From Mastigamoeba balamuthi (lineage: Eukaryota > Evosea > Mastigamoebida > Mastigamoebidae): 64,000 bases of DNA. The stretch spans positions 1 to 64,000 of the forward strand of contig CACRSC010000005.1 in NCBI GenBank assembly GCA_902651635.1, read 5' to 3'. A program made the translations under genes and the position numbers. The notes beneath the pieces were generated by a model. The model did not search any database. It had not been told where the DNA came from and saw nothing but the letters and a program-made list of their open reading frames with translations. Below are positions 12,601 through 23,326 of this stretch, piece by piece (position 1 is the first letter of the stretch; each line of letters begins with the position of its first letter).

Positions 12601-13083
12601 GCGCCGCATCGTCTTGAGCGCCGACGCCGTCAGCGTGAACTTCCTGGTGCCCGGCCCCAGCCTCCGCAGCGGGCTGCTGCGCTCGCGTCGCGCGCGGCCC
12701 GCGTGTCGGTTGAGTGTCGGTTCGATTGCTCTCTGTGGTGCCCCCCCTCTTCCCCCATCTCTCCCATACAACCGCCAAGTGCGCTGGGGCTCACCTCTCC
12801 GAGCGCCCTCTGCCGCGCCCCCAAGCCCCCAGGTGCGCCGGCAGCACAGCGCTCCTCGCCAGCGCGCGCGGGGCCCCGCCCTGGTCGGCCGGCGGCGCGG
12901 GGGGCGGCGCGTCCAGGCCGCCGGGGCGCTTGTGCGAGGGCAGCGGCGGCGGCTGCGTGGACGACGCGGGCGACGTGGCGGCCGTCACGATGTGCTGCGC
13001 CCCCGCGAACGTCAGCGACGCAGACGCCCACTCGCGGTGCGGGCGCGCGCTGCGCGGGGCCCCCGCCGCGTGCCCGTGGGGGC

Positions 13084-13114
<31 letters not shown>

Positions 13115-13135
13115 TTGCTGCGAGGGCTCGGCCAT
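9608..13135 (-). CDS. RasGEF with REM, DEP and CDC25-type catalytic domains
   Basis: Guanine nucleotide exchange factor for Ras-type GTPases. About twelve exons. The N-terminus ([17 protein letters not shown]) is Gln/Pro-rich and disordered. The REM (RasGEF_N) domain spans about 12.1-11.6 kb (QVFMPFASEDAMRDYI; MLTHHYVFGTRELIQDLI; RVLRCLLRWAKWHDEYPTD). A DEP domain follows at about 11.15-10.85 kb (FKTFRHCFHG; LGAALAEQKVIRGLHD; EEGDFTFYFSKKK). The catalytic domain begins with DIHPLEIARQLSLVEQDI and includes NWNGMMEVLIGL, DLFFIEEGNP and NIVNIEKLRLLGRVF. The last intron is GC-AG (donor GCACGCC at 9759) joining VQDSK to ILFKSSQD; the stop follows HNKRLASIL. REM-DEP-catalytic order is known among the many amoebozoan RasGEFs. 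Which Ras it acts on cannot be read from sequence. Confidence 0.88.
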
Positions 13136-13296
13136 TTATAGATATGCAGTGTGCGACAACGAGATCTCAAAAATGCAGGAAACGCCATTGCTCTTTCCCC
13201 GAAACAGCAGGCAGAAATCGACGCCGTGACGTCACTCGGAGAGAGAGGCCCCCAGCAAGTGTGGGGAGAGTGCCGGTGCGCTCCCTCCCTCACCCC

Positions 13297-15924
13297 TTAG
13301 AAGGCGATTTCCTCGACAGAGAGCTGCTTCTGCAGGGGGAAGATCCTCAGCTCGATCGACGAGGCGCTGCCGCTGCCCGACAGCGTCGCGATGCCCGGCG
13401 GCCACGCGACGAAGGTGAGGTCGTCGCAGGGCGCCGTGACGTCGACGTACAGCGCCGCGTGGCCCGACTCGTCGACGGCGTAGAGCATCGGCGGGTTCTT
13501 GGCCGCCGGCTGACCTCTGGCCGGCCGCCACCCCCTGGCCGGAGGCAGCGCTCCGAACACCTGCGGCGCACGGCGGGAGTCTCAGTGGGGTCCGCGTGCA
13601 TTGGCGAGACTGGGCGGCGCACCCAGGGGAAGCCGGGGCACTGGTGCAAGCTGCAGGGGTTCAGCGAGGGGCTGCGCAGGGCCCTTCGGGGCCGGCCGGT
13701 CGTGGTGCTGTGCACGAGCACGACGCCGTCCTCCGAGGCCGATGCCAGCGCGTCCTGGCCCACGAACCCGACGTAGGACACGGGCGAGGTGTGCCTCTGC
13801 TTCATCATGCGGATTATGCCTGCATGGGCTCTGCGTCAGAGGCGTCCGAGCGGGGCTGCGTTCGTACAGTATTGCGTTGCCAGAGCGACGACGCTGCCAT
13901 CGGAGAGGCCGAGCGCTGCGGAGACCGTGTGGGCACCCGAGTCGCCAGATGCTCCAGCGACGGCTGCAGCAGTGACTTCAGCCGTCAAGAGTATGTCGGT
14001 GTCATCTCCTGCGGGAAGAACGAGCACGCGTCAGAGGGAGGCGTTGCTTCGTGTTCGAAAGCCGTGAGGCGTCAAACACAAGGAGCCGAGAGACAATGGG
14101 GCTGGGTCAGGCTCTGTGGACGGCGCTGCTGCTCGTCCTGGCCATCCTACTCCCCCCTGTGCCGGTGCTCCTCAAGACGGGCCTCTCGTTCCAGTTTCTA
14201 CTCAACATCATCCTGACCATACTCGCGTGGCTCCCCGGTTATCTTCCTCTCCCTATCGCAAGCGCTCGCTCCGCACCGACGCCCCGACACACCGCAGGAA
14301 TGATACACGCGTGGTACATCGTGCTGCGCTAAGTGCGCCAGAGGAGCACGAGAAACGGAATGGGAGCGTGGAGAGGACGGCGAGAGCACCGTATCTGTAT
14401 ATGACGTTCCAGCCAGGCCACCACACGATGGCTCGGTGCACGCGCTCCTCTGATTGGTTCTGCGTGATGGGGAAGAACAGGAACGTCGCTGCCGTCTTGT
14501 CGGCCTTCATGATCTCTGGGGCGCCATAGGTGAGGGGTGTGCAGCGGGGAGAGGAGCATTTCCCACCCTCAGGAGTCCTGGTGGCCTCCACGAGGTCGGC
14601 CTTGAGAGACTGGAGGTCTGCGCTGGACGCCGTGGAAGGCGCGGTGGGAACCTGCAGCTGCGGCCTGCCGGACGCCGAGGCAGTGCTGGGCTTCTCGCGA
14701 AGCTTGGCGGTTGAGTTGGAATGCGAGGGGTGGCCCCCGATGGCGATCTTCTGCGGCTGCCCTAGCCCCATCAGCATCTGCGCCGCAGACGCCCCCTGCG
14801 ACGGAGGGGGCTGCATTGTCGGCAGGCTCCCGCTCTGCGCGGCAGCGGGCTGTGCAGCGGTCCCCTTCTTCTTCTTCCCGGCCGCTGTCGTCTTGCCCGC
14901 GGCCACTGCGGGAGACGCGGACGACACAAGCTCCGCAGGGGCCTGCGGAGGAGCCGCCTGCTGGTGCTGCTGCACCGCGGGCTTCTCCGCGGGTGGCGGG
15001 GCGCTAGTGGTCGGCGGGACAACCCTGGGCGCGAGCTTCGGGGGCAGGTACTCGCCCGAGGGCATCAGCGTCGGGGGCCGCAGCTCCGAGACCTCCCGGA
15101 CGCCCGTGACGGCGAGCGACGACGACGTGGGGTCGCAGACCAGCGCGTATATGAGCACCGCGCCGTTGGAGAGCCCCACAGCGACGGTCGCTGCCGAGGC
15201 CGACGCCGTCATGGCGATCGTGTGCGGCAGCGGTCCCTGCGGCACCGGCTGCTGCTGCGGCACCGGCTCCACGACCAGCACCGCGGACGAGGGCCTCGTC
15301 GCCGGGGGCACGGCCGCGGCGGCGTGGCGGACGGGCTGCGGGGCAGAGAGGCCGAGGTCTGTGCTCCACGCCTTCTGGGGGCCCGAGGACCCGGCCTCGA
15401 CCGCGTGCACCGCGGCCATCACGCGCGAGGCAGAGGCCACGGCCAGGAGGCCCTCGCCGATGATGGCGGTGCAGACGGCGAGCACGGGGCTGCCGTGGCA
15501 CGCGACCCAGTTGGGCCGCACGTCGCGCTTCGAGGGCACCGCGCTGACGACGGCGATGCCCCCGGACGAGCTGCCCAGCACGGCGACGGCCCCGCCCACT
15601 CGCGCCGAGGCCCCCATGCACGCCGCCGTGACGTCTGCGCTGTTGACCGAGGTCATCTGCGTGCACTTGGCCCTGCCCACCATGTCCCTCTGCGCGTGGC
15701 CGTGGCGTCAGAGCTCGGCCACTGGCTGAGGGGGAGGGGAGCCCAGGCGAAGGGGACGCTGGGGACGATCGATAGGGACGGGCCTTCTTCTGGCGGGCAG
15801 AGTGCTGGGCGGCCTGCTCGGCGGAGCGCGCCAGGGCGGCGTCGACGAGCGCCTGGACGATCTTGTCGATCATGCGGAAGGGCTGCGGGAGCACGTCGAA
15901 CAGGAGGTCAGGGTCCGTCTCCAT
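13297..15924 (-). CDS. WD-repeat-like (beta-propeller) protein with a Pro/Ala/Gln-rich linker
   Basis: The protein begins METDPDLLFDVLPQPFRMID and a short exon, then a beta-propeller-like part (GSPVLAVCTAIIGEGLLAVA; AATVAVGLSNGAVLIYALV). A Pro/Ala/Gln-rich linker with a Lys-rich patch (TTAAGKKKKG) follows. After further exons come more propeller strands (SYVGFVGQDALASASEDGVV; LYVDVTAPCDDLTFVAWPPG) and the end LQKQLSVEEIAF. The opening 'LPQPFRMIDKIV' resembles WDR93-type ciliary proteins; I hold this lightly. The intron at 14389-14009 (GGTGCTC..CCCGCAG) joins IYRYG to DDTDILLTAEV and contains a complete gene on the other strand (PMP3). Other introns are short GT-AG. The 5' end of the RasGEF gene lies 160 bp downstream. 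Confidence 0.7.
14096..14332 (+). CDS. PMP3 / UPF0057 small membrane protein, nested in an intron
   Basis: A 58-aa two-helix plasma-membrane proteolipid of the PMP3 family (yeast Pmp3, plant RCI2), which affects membrane potential and salt tolerance. Exons 14096-14237 and 14298-14332 with a 60-nt GT-AG intron. Diagnostic sequence: LLLVLAILLPPVPVLLKTGL, then FLLNIILTILAWLPG, and after the intron MIHAWYIVLR and stop. Length and both transmembrane helices are normal for the family. The whole gene sits antisense inside the 381-nt intron (14389-14009) of the surrounding WD-repeat-like gene. Confidence 0.9.
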   Translation: MGLGQALWTALLLVLAILLPPVPVLLKTGLSFQFLLNIILTILAWLPGYLPLPIASARSAPTPRHTAGMIHAWYIVLR

Positions 15925-16377
15925 CTTCTCGTACGCTACGAGGGGGGCAAGGACGGGTATTAATAGCGCAGATTCTCATCTGAAGAATCTGCAGATGAGG
16001 AGGATTCATCCTTGTAAATGCGCGTGTTCTCTGAATGAGAGAACTAGCTCGGAGCTGAGGAGTGCTCGGTGCAGCGCTCTTGGGCCACACACGGGATATG
16101 GGAGACCACGCAGATATTTTTCGTACTGGAATCTACGGCAAAATAAAAAGTTCGCCCAGAAGGTGCGCAGCTAGCTGCTCTCCCGAGCGCTCTCCCGCCC
16201 GCCAGCGGCTCTCCTGTGCTGGCCCGGCAGGCGGCCGTGCCAGCACCACGCTCTGATCGCGGTGTTTTTTCGCTGCAGGTCCGCTCCCTGCTGTGCCCCC
16301 CCTCGTTGTGACCCCCGACCCCCTCCTCCGCTGCGCCTGCCGCTGCCACGTACGTACGGACCCAACCCCACCCCGCA
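15925..16377. other. Divergent upstream region between the WD-like gene and Rab4
   Basis: About 450 bp between two divergently transcribed genes, thus the likely shared promoter region. It includes an AT-richer part (15950-16150) with an imperfect hairpin around 15975-16010 (GATTCTCATCTGAAGAATC). No coding sequence recognised. Confidence 0.45.
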
Positions 16378-17811
16378 ATGGCCGAGCGCTACGACTACCT
16401 CTTCAAGTTCATCGTCATCGGCGATGCGAACTCGGGCAAGACGTGCATCCTGCACCGCTTCATCGAGAACAAGTGTGCGCTGGCCCCCCTCCCCTCTGTG
16501 CGGCGGTCGTTGTGTTTGTTGCGTCGTTGTGTACTCGCTCTCTCTCTCGTATTTCCTACTTCTCGGTCTCCTCTCCTCCTCTCCTCTCTTGGCGCGCCCG
16601 CGCGGCGGAGGGAGGACCTGACGCGGGGGGGCGCCTGCGCGCAGTCAAGAGGGACTCGACCCACACCATCGGCGTGGAGTTTGGCAGCAAGATCGTCGAG
16701 GTCGGCGGCAAGAAGGTCAAGCTGCAGATTTGGGTCCGCTCATCGCCCCTTCCCCTCTTGCCCCTCTCTGCCCTAACAGCCTCCCTCCTCCCCCTCTGCT
16801 CTGGGCCGCCCCCCTCGTGCAGGACACTGCTGGCCAGGACAGATTCGTACGCGCGTTGCTCTCCCTCGGGCGGTGGGGGGCTCTCTCTCTCTCCTCTGTG
16901 GCGCGCAGCCCACGCCGACGCCGACGCCGCACCCGCGCTGCGCTGACCGCCGCCGCCTCGGGCGTTTTGCGCGCAGCGGTCTGTCACGCGCAGCTACTAC
17001 CGCGGCGCTGCCGGCGCCCTGCTGGTCTACGACGTCACGAGGCACGTCGGACGCGCCCACCGCGTGCGCAGCCCTGTGGTCTCTCTAACGCTGTTGTGTC
17101 TGTCTGTGTTGTGTGCTCTGTGCGGCGCTGTGCGATGGCTGCGCATGTCCTCTCTGTCTGCGCTGCTGCTGCCGTCGCTGCTGCTGCTGCTGCTGCTGCT
17201 GCCCCCGACGCTGTGTGCCGTGGCGGCGGGACGGAGCAGCCGCGACAGCTACAACCACATCGGGACGTGGCTCAACGACGCGCGCACGCTGGCCAACTCG
17301 GACATCGCCATCATCCTCGTCGGCAACAAGATCGACCTGCAGCAGGAGCGCGAGGTCACCTTCCTCGAGGCCAGCCGCTTCAGCCAGGAGAACGGTCCGC
17401 CCCGGGGGTCCCTTGCACCCCGCCCCCGTGCGGCACAGATGAGCTCACTGGGGCCCTTCTCCGCTTCCTGTTTGCAGACCTGACGTTCGTCGAGACCAGC
17501 GCCCTCACCGGCGAGGGCATCGAGGACGTCTTCCTCAGGTGTGCCCGCACCATCCTCACCAAGATCGAGAACGGTGAGCCCCGCCTGCCGCCTGCTTGCC
17601 CGCCCGCGCTTCTGCCCCCGCTTTTGCTTCTTTGTTGCAATTTCTCTGTTTTGTTTGCTCTCTGTTCTGTTTTGGCTCGCCTGTGTTCTCACCTGCCCGC
17701 CTCTGCCCAGGCACCCTGGACCCCACAAAGGCCGGCACGGGAGTGCAGCTGGGCGACGCGCGTGCGGCTGGCGCTACGGGAGCCCCTGGCGCCTCTGGGT
17801 GCTCGTGCTGA
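16378..17811 (+). CDS. rab4: Rab4-type small GTPase
   Basis: Regulator of fast recycling from early endosomes. Seven exons: 16378-16474, 16645-16733, 16823-16846, 16977-17041, 17240-17394, 17478-17573, 17711-17811, total 208 aa. Seen: P-loop GDANSGKT; effector region [10 protein letters not shown]; switch [10 protein letters not shown] (the usual AGQER has Asp for Glu); [31 protein letters not shown]; and a C-terminus GASGCSC for geranylgeranylation (CxC). Regions such as [15 protein letters not shown] and [17 protein letters not shown] match Rab4 specifically. Exon 3 is a 24-nt microexon coding only DTAGQDRF. Intron 4 is GC-AG (GCACGT at 17042); the others are GT-AG. Confidence 0.95.
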
Positions 17812-18130
17812 TGACGCAGGGTTTGCTCCGAAGCCCCCGGGGAAGCTGGCACACGCGGTGGCTGTGCCTCGGCTGAGCTTGTCGTCCGTGCCACTGGGCG
17901 GTGTTTTCCTGTTCTACTGCCAACAATACGCTGCTTTCACTCGTCTCTTTGTCCACCGGGCGACTTGACTGCCCCTGATGAAGGCCCCCTGGATTTTCCC
18001 TGTTGCGGGCAACGACGGCGTATATCAAGAGATTCATACTGAGGAAATCGCGAAATCTCCGCTGGAGAGATTCAGTTGAGGAAAAGCACCCCCAGTACAT
18101 CGGCGCTGCTGCCGAGACCCGCCGAGAGGA

Positions 18131-19334
18131 ATGATCCAGACGCCGCAGAACCAGAAGCTGCTGACCAACGTGGCCGTGGTCCGCATGAAGAAGTGCGGGA
18201 ACCGCTTCGAGATCGCGTGCTACCCCAACACTGTCAACCAGTGGCGCTCTGGCGTGTCAGTCCAGCCCTCCCTCCCTCGTCTCCCCTCCGGTTCTCCCGC
18301 GGTTCTCCCTCGGTTCTGTCCCGTCTCCCTTGTCGCCTAGCGGGGAAGGGCTCCTCGGGCTCTCCCCTGTGGGCTGGGCAGTGCAAGTCTGTCATTCCCG
18401 GGGACTGCAATTGCTGTGGGCGCTCTGCCGCTGACGCAGGAGGGGCTGCTGCTGCAGGATCAAGGACCTGGGGGAGGTGCTGCAGCTGCAGACGGTGTTC
18501 ACCAACGTCTCCAAGGGCGTCACCGCCAAGAAGGCGGACCTCGAGGAGGCCTTCGGGACCACGTCGCACGACGCGGCCTGCAAGATCATCCTCGAGTGAG
18601 CACTCAGCCCTCCCTGCTGCCCGCCTGCACCCTGTGTCTCAGCCAGGTCCTCCTCCTCCTCCTACGACGACGACGACGCCAGGAAGGGAGAGCTGCAGGT
18701 CAGCGAGAGGGAGCGCAAGGTCCAGCAGAGCAGCACTCACAGGGACATCGCCACCATCGTCGCAGAGAAGGTCCGCCTGCGCGGCTCTGCACTGGGCAGC
18801 CCTCGGAGATGCCCCCCTAACACGCCCCCTTCCCTCCCCCCTCAGTGCGTCAACCCAGAGACAGGGAGGCCGCTGACGTTCACGATGATCGAGAAGGCGA
18901 TGCAGGACGCGCACTACGCCATCAACCCGAGGCGCACGGCCAAGCAGCAGGCACTGGACGTGATCAAGATCCTGCGCGAGAAGGGCCTCATCCAGATCGA
19001 GCGCGCCCCCATGGACCTGCGCGTCACGGTCCCCGCAGAGGCCGCGCAGGTCGCCCACGAGCGCCTCCAGCCGCTCGCCACGGCCTTCAAGACGCCCGCG
19101 CCAGGCCCCGCGCCCGAGGGCGAAGCCGCAGCGCCTCCAGTGTCGATGGTACGGAGGGGCGCAGTTTTGCTCTGTACATCAATTCAATTGAATTGGCAAC
19201 CGCAGGAGTTCACCATCGAGCCGAGCAACTTCCGCAAGGTCGAGACAACCGTGCGCGACCTGTGCGGCAGGCGCGGCAAGGTCGAGGTGCTCAACGTGTC
19301 GCAGCACGCCGAGGGCGATGCCGCCCTCGAGTGA
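18131..19334 (+). CDS. SBDS: SBDS ribosome maturation factor
   Basis: Works with the EFL1 GTPase to release eIF6 from the 60S subunit. Five exons: 18131-18255, 18458-18595, 18647-18770, 18846-19148, 19206-19334, giving 272 aa. N-terminal domain: [20 protein letters not shown] and [29 protein letters not shown]. Middle domain: [11 protein letters not shown] and [20 protein letters not shown]-terminal domain [16 protein letters not shown] and [15 protein letters not shown]. Relative to animal and yeast SBDS there is a low-complexity insertion of [10 protein letters not shown] just after the first domain, placed exactly at the start of exon 3. The last intron contains an AATTCAATTGAATT palindrome. 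Confidence 0.95.
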
Positions 19335-19458
19335 ACCAGCGCCCCGGCCCCGTAAGACCACAACCACAAATGTGGCTCCTATCTACAGGCTTCCGTCGTG
19401 CTTGTGCTCCCTGCGGCACACGGGGATGCGGGGCGAGGGGAGGGGGAGTGCGCCGTGC

Positions 19459-20221
19459 TCACAGGCCGCCGTGCTGCTTGTGCTGCTTGATCTTGCTGCA
19501 GCGCAGGTGGACCCCGTTGAGCGCCGTGTCGTCGCCTCTGCCCTGAGGCTCCTGGACCCTCGTCCTGATGCCGACCACGGCCGTCCCATTGGGGCAGCTG
19601 TACCACGGTGACCACAATCCCCAAGAAGTCCTGGCAGCCGCAGGTCATCGCCAAGGGATAAGAGGGGGAACGCAGCGCACTTGGACATGGGGAGGCCAGC
19701 CTCGGGGCACGGAGTACCGTCAGCAGCCCTGCAGCGCACTCTGACCATGTTCGCGGCAGTGTCGTCCTTGGCCTGCTGCCAGGGCTCGAATAGGACCTGG
19801 AACTCGGCGATGTAGGTGCCGGTGGGGCAGAGGTACTTGGGGTCCCACGTGCCCTGGGGCCCCACGCGCGACGTCGGCCCCTCGGTGTGGTTGGCCCCGC
19901 AGAGCAGCTGCACCCCGTTGAGCGCGGTGTCGTCGTAGATCTTGACCACGCCCTGGCTGATCGTGCGGAGCCCAGTGGCATGCGACCCGCCGGGGCAGAT
20001 GTCGAGGGGCCCCCAGGTGCCCCAGAGCCCCGCGAACACGAGGTCTGCGTCCTTGGGGTCCTCTTTGCCCTAGCCCCATTGAGCCCCCTCCGCCCGTGAG
20101 GAGGCCAATAACGGGCAGAGGCTGGGAGGCTTACTTGCTGGCCTCTTGCGGGCCCTGTGGCCTGTGCCAGCACTGCCAGCAGCACTAGCACAACAGCCAC
20201 TGAAGGGGATGGGGTCGCCAT
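19459..20221 (-). CDS. Secreted VMO1-like (vitelline membrane outer layer I) protein
   Basis: Beta-prism protein of the VMO-I family, presumably extracellular and carbohydrate-binding. Exon 1 encodes a signal peptide (VAVVLVLLAVLAQATG). Intron 1 is GTAAGC..TAG, after which comes GKEDPKDADLVFAGLWGTWG, continuing PLDICPGGSHATG. The three-fold internal pattern is visible: 'DDTALNGVQLLCG', then 'KDDTAANMVRVRC', then 'DDTALNGVHLRCS', each preceded by a GxWG or similar turn. A second intron separates GLPMSK from the last repeat, whose start holds CPNGTAVVGIRTRV-like sequence. Ends with a basic tail KIKQHKQHGGL. It is convergent with SBDS, 124 bp apart. Confidence 0.85.
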
Positions 20222-20809
20222 ATTCCTCGGGGGCTCTGGTTATGTGGTGTGTGATCCAGCGTAGGAGAGGTGCAGTGCCAGCGTCATACGCAATTCGTGC
20301 CGGTGCGATAGCGGTGTCATTTATGGAGCGAGTCTTGTATTCGCCACAGAGCGAGACTCTGCCAGCCAGAGCAGCCCCCCTCATAACGGCTTATCTCACC
20401 AAACAGGCTGTTTGTCTCCTTTTCCTCCGGACCGCTGCCCTTCTCAGGAACCTTTGTGGGTGCACTGACATCAAACTCCCTGATGTTCGCTGACATTGCG
20501 CTGACAGAGAAACTCCTCAGGAAAGCTCAGGAAAAAGAAGAAATAGCACACTGGAATTCGGAGGGGCTGCCCAGAGACAGCCCGCCAGGCCAGCCACGAG
20601 GGCATCGCCCGCGGTGCGCCGGAGCAGCTGTGCCGCCCTGGCGCTGCCGCCGCCCCGCCCGAGAGAGAGAGAGAGAGGGAGAGATATTTGTGCATGAAAA
20701 TATCCCAATTATTCAGTGAAACTCTCTGCGGGTGTGTTGTGGGCTCTCTGCTTCCCTTTCGCCCTCTCCGGCTCTCTGCCGCCCGATCTCCCCCGCCCGC
20801 ACGCCCCTC

Positions 20810-22031
20810 ATGGTCCGCAGCGTCAAGATCGTCGTCGTCGGAGGTGCGCCCAGTGCCCCCCGCGGGCCCAGCACGCGGCTGCTGTGGCCCGTCAGTCAAA
20901 TTCGCAGGGCGCCCCCCCAAAAAACGCGAAAAAACCGCAAAACCCGTCTATCCTCGGCCCGAGACCGCCCGCTCACCGGCACGCGCCCGCCCGCCCGCCC
21001 TGCAGACGGCGCTGTGGGCAAGACATGCATGCTGATCTCGTACACGTCCAACGGGTTCCCCGAGGTGCGCTGTCTCTGCCCCTCTGCTCTGCCCCCTGCG
21101 CCCTCAGGCCTCTGCACTTCCTGCTTGCTGCTCGCTTGCTGCCTTGGCTGCTGGCTGGGCTGGGCTGGGCCGTCGTCTGACTGACCGGGGTGCTGGCGTG
21201 GCGCGTGCGTGGGATGCGGGCAGACGCACATACCGACGGTGTTTGACAACTACAGCGCCAACGTCATGGTCTCGGACGAGATGATCAACCTCGGCCTCTG
21301 GGACACCGCGGGCCAGGAGGACTACGACAGGTCCGCCTGCCCCCCTCCCCGGCCCTCCCACCCCCTCCCTGGCGGGCGCTGCGTGCCTGGCAGGGCCAGC
21401 GGGAGCCGCGTGTCTCTCTCTGTCTCCTGTGGGGCGCCCGGAGCTCNCCTGGCAGGGCCAGCGGGAGCCGCGTGTCTCTCTCTGTCTCCTGTGGGGCGCC
21501 CGGAGCTCACGGCGCCACGCACGCACGCACGGCAGGCTGCGGCCGCTGTCGTACCCGCAGACGGACGTCTTCCTGCTGTGCTACAGCGTGGTGTCGCACA
21601 CGTCGTACAAGAACGCGAGGCACAAGGTGCACACAATTCCCCGATTTTGTTCTGCACTTGGGGGGTGTCGAGCCCCGTCTGACCAGGTGGGGGGCGGGTT
21701 CAACTCCGGTGGGGGTGGCCGACGCACGGGCACGCAGTGGTGGCAGGAGATCATGCACCACTGCCCCAACAGCAAGATCATCCTGGTGGGGACCAAGGTG
21801 GACCTGCGAGACGACAAGGACTGGATCGAGCGGCTCGAGGACAAGAACCTGACGCCCGTGACGATGAAGCAGGGCGAGCAGCTCGCCAAGGAGCTCAAGG
21901 CGCACTGCTACATGGAGTGCTCTGCGCTGACACGCAAGGGGCTCAAGGAGGTCTTTGACGAGGCCATCCGGGTCGCCATGTTTAAGAACAGCGCGTCCAA
22001 GAAGAAGGACAAGGGCTGCGCGCTCCTCTAA
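20810..22031 (+). CDS. rac: Rac-type Rho GTPase
   Basis: Actin-regulating Rho-family GTPase. Exons 20810-20843, 21006-21064, 21224-21330, 21536-21626, 21738-22031; 194 aa, normal length. Motifs: [11 protein letters not shown] (split by intron 1), [13 protein letters not shown] effector loop, [20 protein letters not shown], Rho insert region [29 protein letters not shown], and the CAAX-type end CALL preceded by [10 protein letters not shown] predicts geranylgeranylation. Intron 3 contains an assembly N at 21447 flanked by a repeat of about 60 bp, so its length may be overstated, but exons on both sides are intact. Confidence 0.95.
21387..21509. repeat. Direct duplication of about 60 bp around a single N (assembly seam)
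   Basis: The sequence GGCAGGGCCAGCGGGAGCCG and the following 40 or so bases through GGGCGCCCGGAGCTC occur twice in a row, separated only by one N at 21447. It lies inside intron 3 of the Rac gene. Two contig ends that overlapped but were joined with an N would give exactly this pattern. Confidence 0.8.
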
Positions 22032-22699
22032 GGAGCGCCTCCCCCCGTTGGCCGACTGCGAGGGGCGCCCACCCACGTGTCCCCCACCGCCACCCGCGGG
22101 GCTGGAGGGCAGCAGCCCCCTCGCTATTGGATTATATATAGGGCGAGTCTTGCAACAACGGATTCAGACCGGCTCTTGGATGCCCGTCGCTCCAAGACGG
22201 TTTCCGGCACCCCGCACAGCAGCCCCCCCCCACCCCCACAGAGTCACACTCGCGGCCAGCCGGCCGGCCGGCCAGCCACCACACACCCGCCCTTGGAACT
22301 ACCCCCACCCACGCAACAGAACACGATAGTATTGCCCCCGCAAGACTTGTGGCCCGCCGGTGACGCGCAGACCAGACACACTGCACGCTCCACGGGGAAC
22401 CTCCCGCAACCGACGTGTTCAGCAGAGGCCCTCCCACCATCCACACAGTAGCAGGAGCGCCAGGGCCAGGCAGAAGCAGAGAGCGCATGACTCAGGCAGG
22501 GCGAATTCCATTTCCCCAGGGCACCGGCGCAGACCAGGGGGAGAGGCCCACCAGCACCAGCACAGCAGCAGCCGAGAAATGCGCCACAGGCCACAGGCCA
22601 CAGACCACCTGTGTTGCCCTCGTCTCTCCCGCCGCCCGGGCGAGCGGGCCACGCAGTACATACACACACGCGCTGGCCCCCCCGTGTGAGGGAGGGGGG
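22032..22699. other. Spacer after Rac, convergent with the next gene
   Basis: About 670 bp holding the Rac 3' UTR and the 3' flank of the coiled-coil gene on the other strand. GC-rich, with runs of C and short CCGG repeats near 22255-22270. No gene recognised. Confidence 0.45.
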
Positions 22700-22735
22700 T
22701 CATCTGCCGAGCTCGTCTACGCTCAGCTCTCGCGT

Positions 22736-22768
<33 letters not shown>

Positions 22769-23326
22769 ACCGTCGTTGCCCCGGGACGTCCGCTGCTGCT
22801 GCGCTGCGGCCGCCGCGTCCCTGAGCTCCGCGTTCTCGGCCAGCAGCTCCAGGACGCGCGCGTGCAGCGCCTCTGCCTCGCCCTCTGCCTCGCCCCGGCC
22901 CTCGCCAGCCCCGGCCTCGGCCAGGGCGTGGCGGAGGGCGTCGCGGGCGCCGGCGAGGAGGAGCTGCTGCTCCTCGCAGACGCGCTGCAGCGCACGCGCC
23001 TGGGCGGCCAGCGCCCGCGTCCGCGCGCGCTCGGCGGCCAGCGCGGCCTCGAGGCCGCACGCGCAGCGGCCAGCGGCCGAGGGAGGGGCCCGCGGAGGGG
23101 CGTCGGGGGCGGGAGAAGCGGCGGAGACGGTCTGGCAGGCGGCGGAGCGGGGCAGAGAGTCGTCGAGGGAGAGCGTGTCGACGGCCGCGAGCACCTCGAG
23201 GACGCTGGGCCGCCGCGGGCGCGGCAGCGTGCGCACGGCCAGGGGGGTGCGGGACCCGGCGCTAGAGGCGCGCAGGGGCGAGAGGGTCGACGCGCGGAGG
23301 TACGAGGGGCTCGCGGTGCGGTCCAT
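22700..23326 (-). CDS. Small coiled-coil protein with a poly-Asp stretch
   Basis: Single-exon frame of 208 aa from MDRTASPSYLRASTLSPLRA to DTRELSVDELGR. Family not recognised. The first 90 residues are Ser/Pro/Arg-rich with several SP sites; residues about 95-180 form an Ala/Leu/Glu/Arg coiled coil (RALQRVCEEQQLLLAGARD, LHARVLELLAENAELRDAAA); then a poly-Asp run of about nine residues encoded by a GTC/GAC triplet repeat near 22740-22765. The frame stays open 52 codons further upstream, but that sequence is AT-rich and unlike the gene, so I chose the second Met as the start. Confidence 0.6.

Noticed and set aside
15004-15983. Two frames of over 300 aa on opposite strands in the WD-like gene
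   Set aside because: Low-complexity translations of GC-rich exon sequence in the wrong frames.
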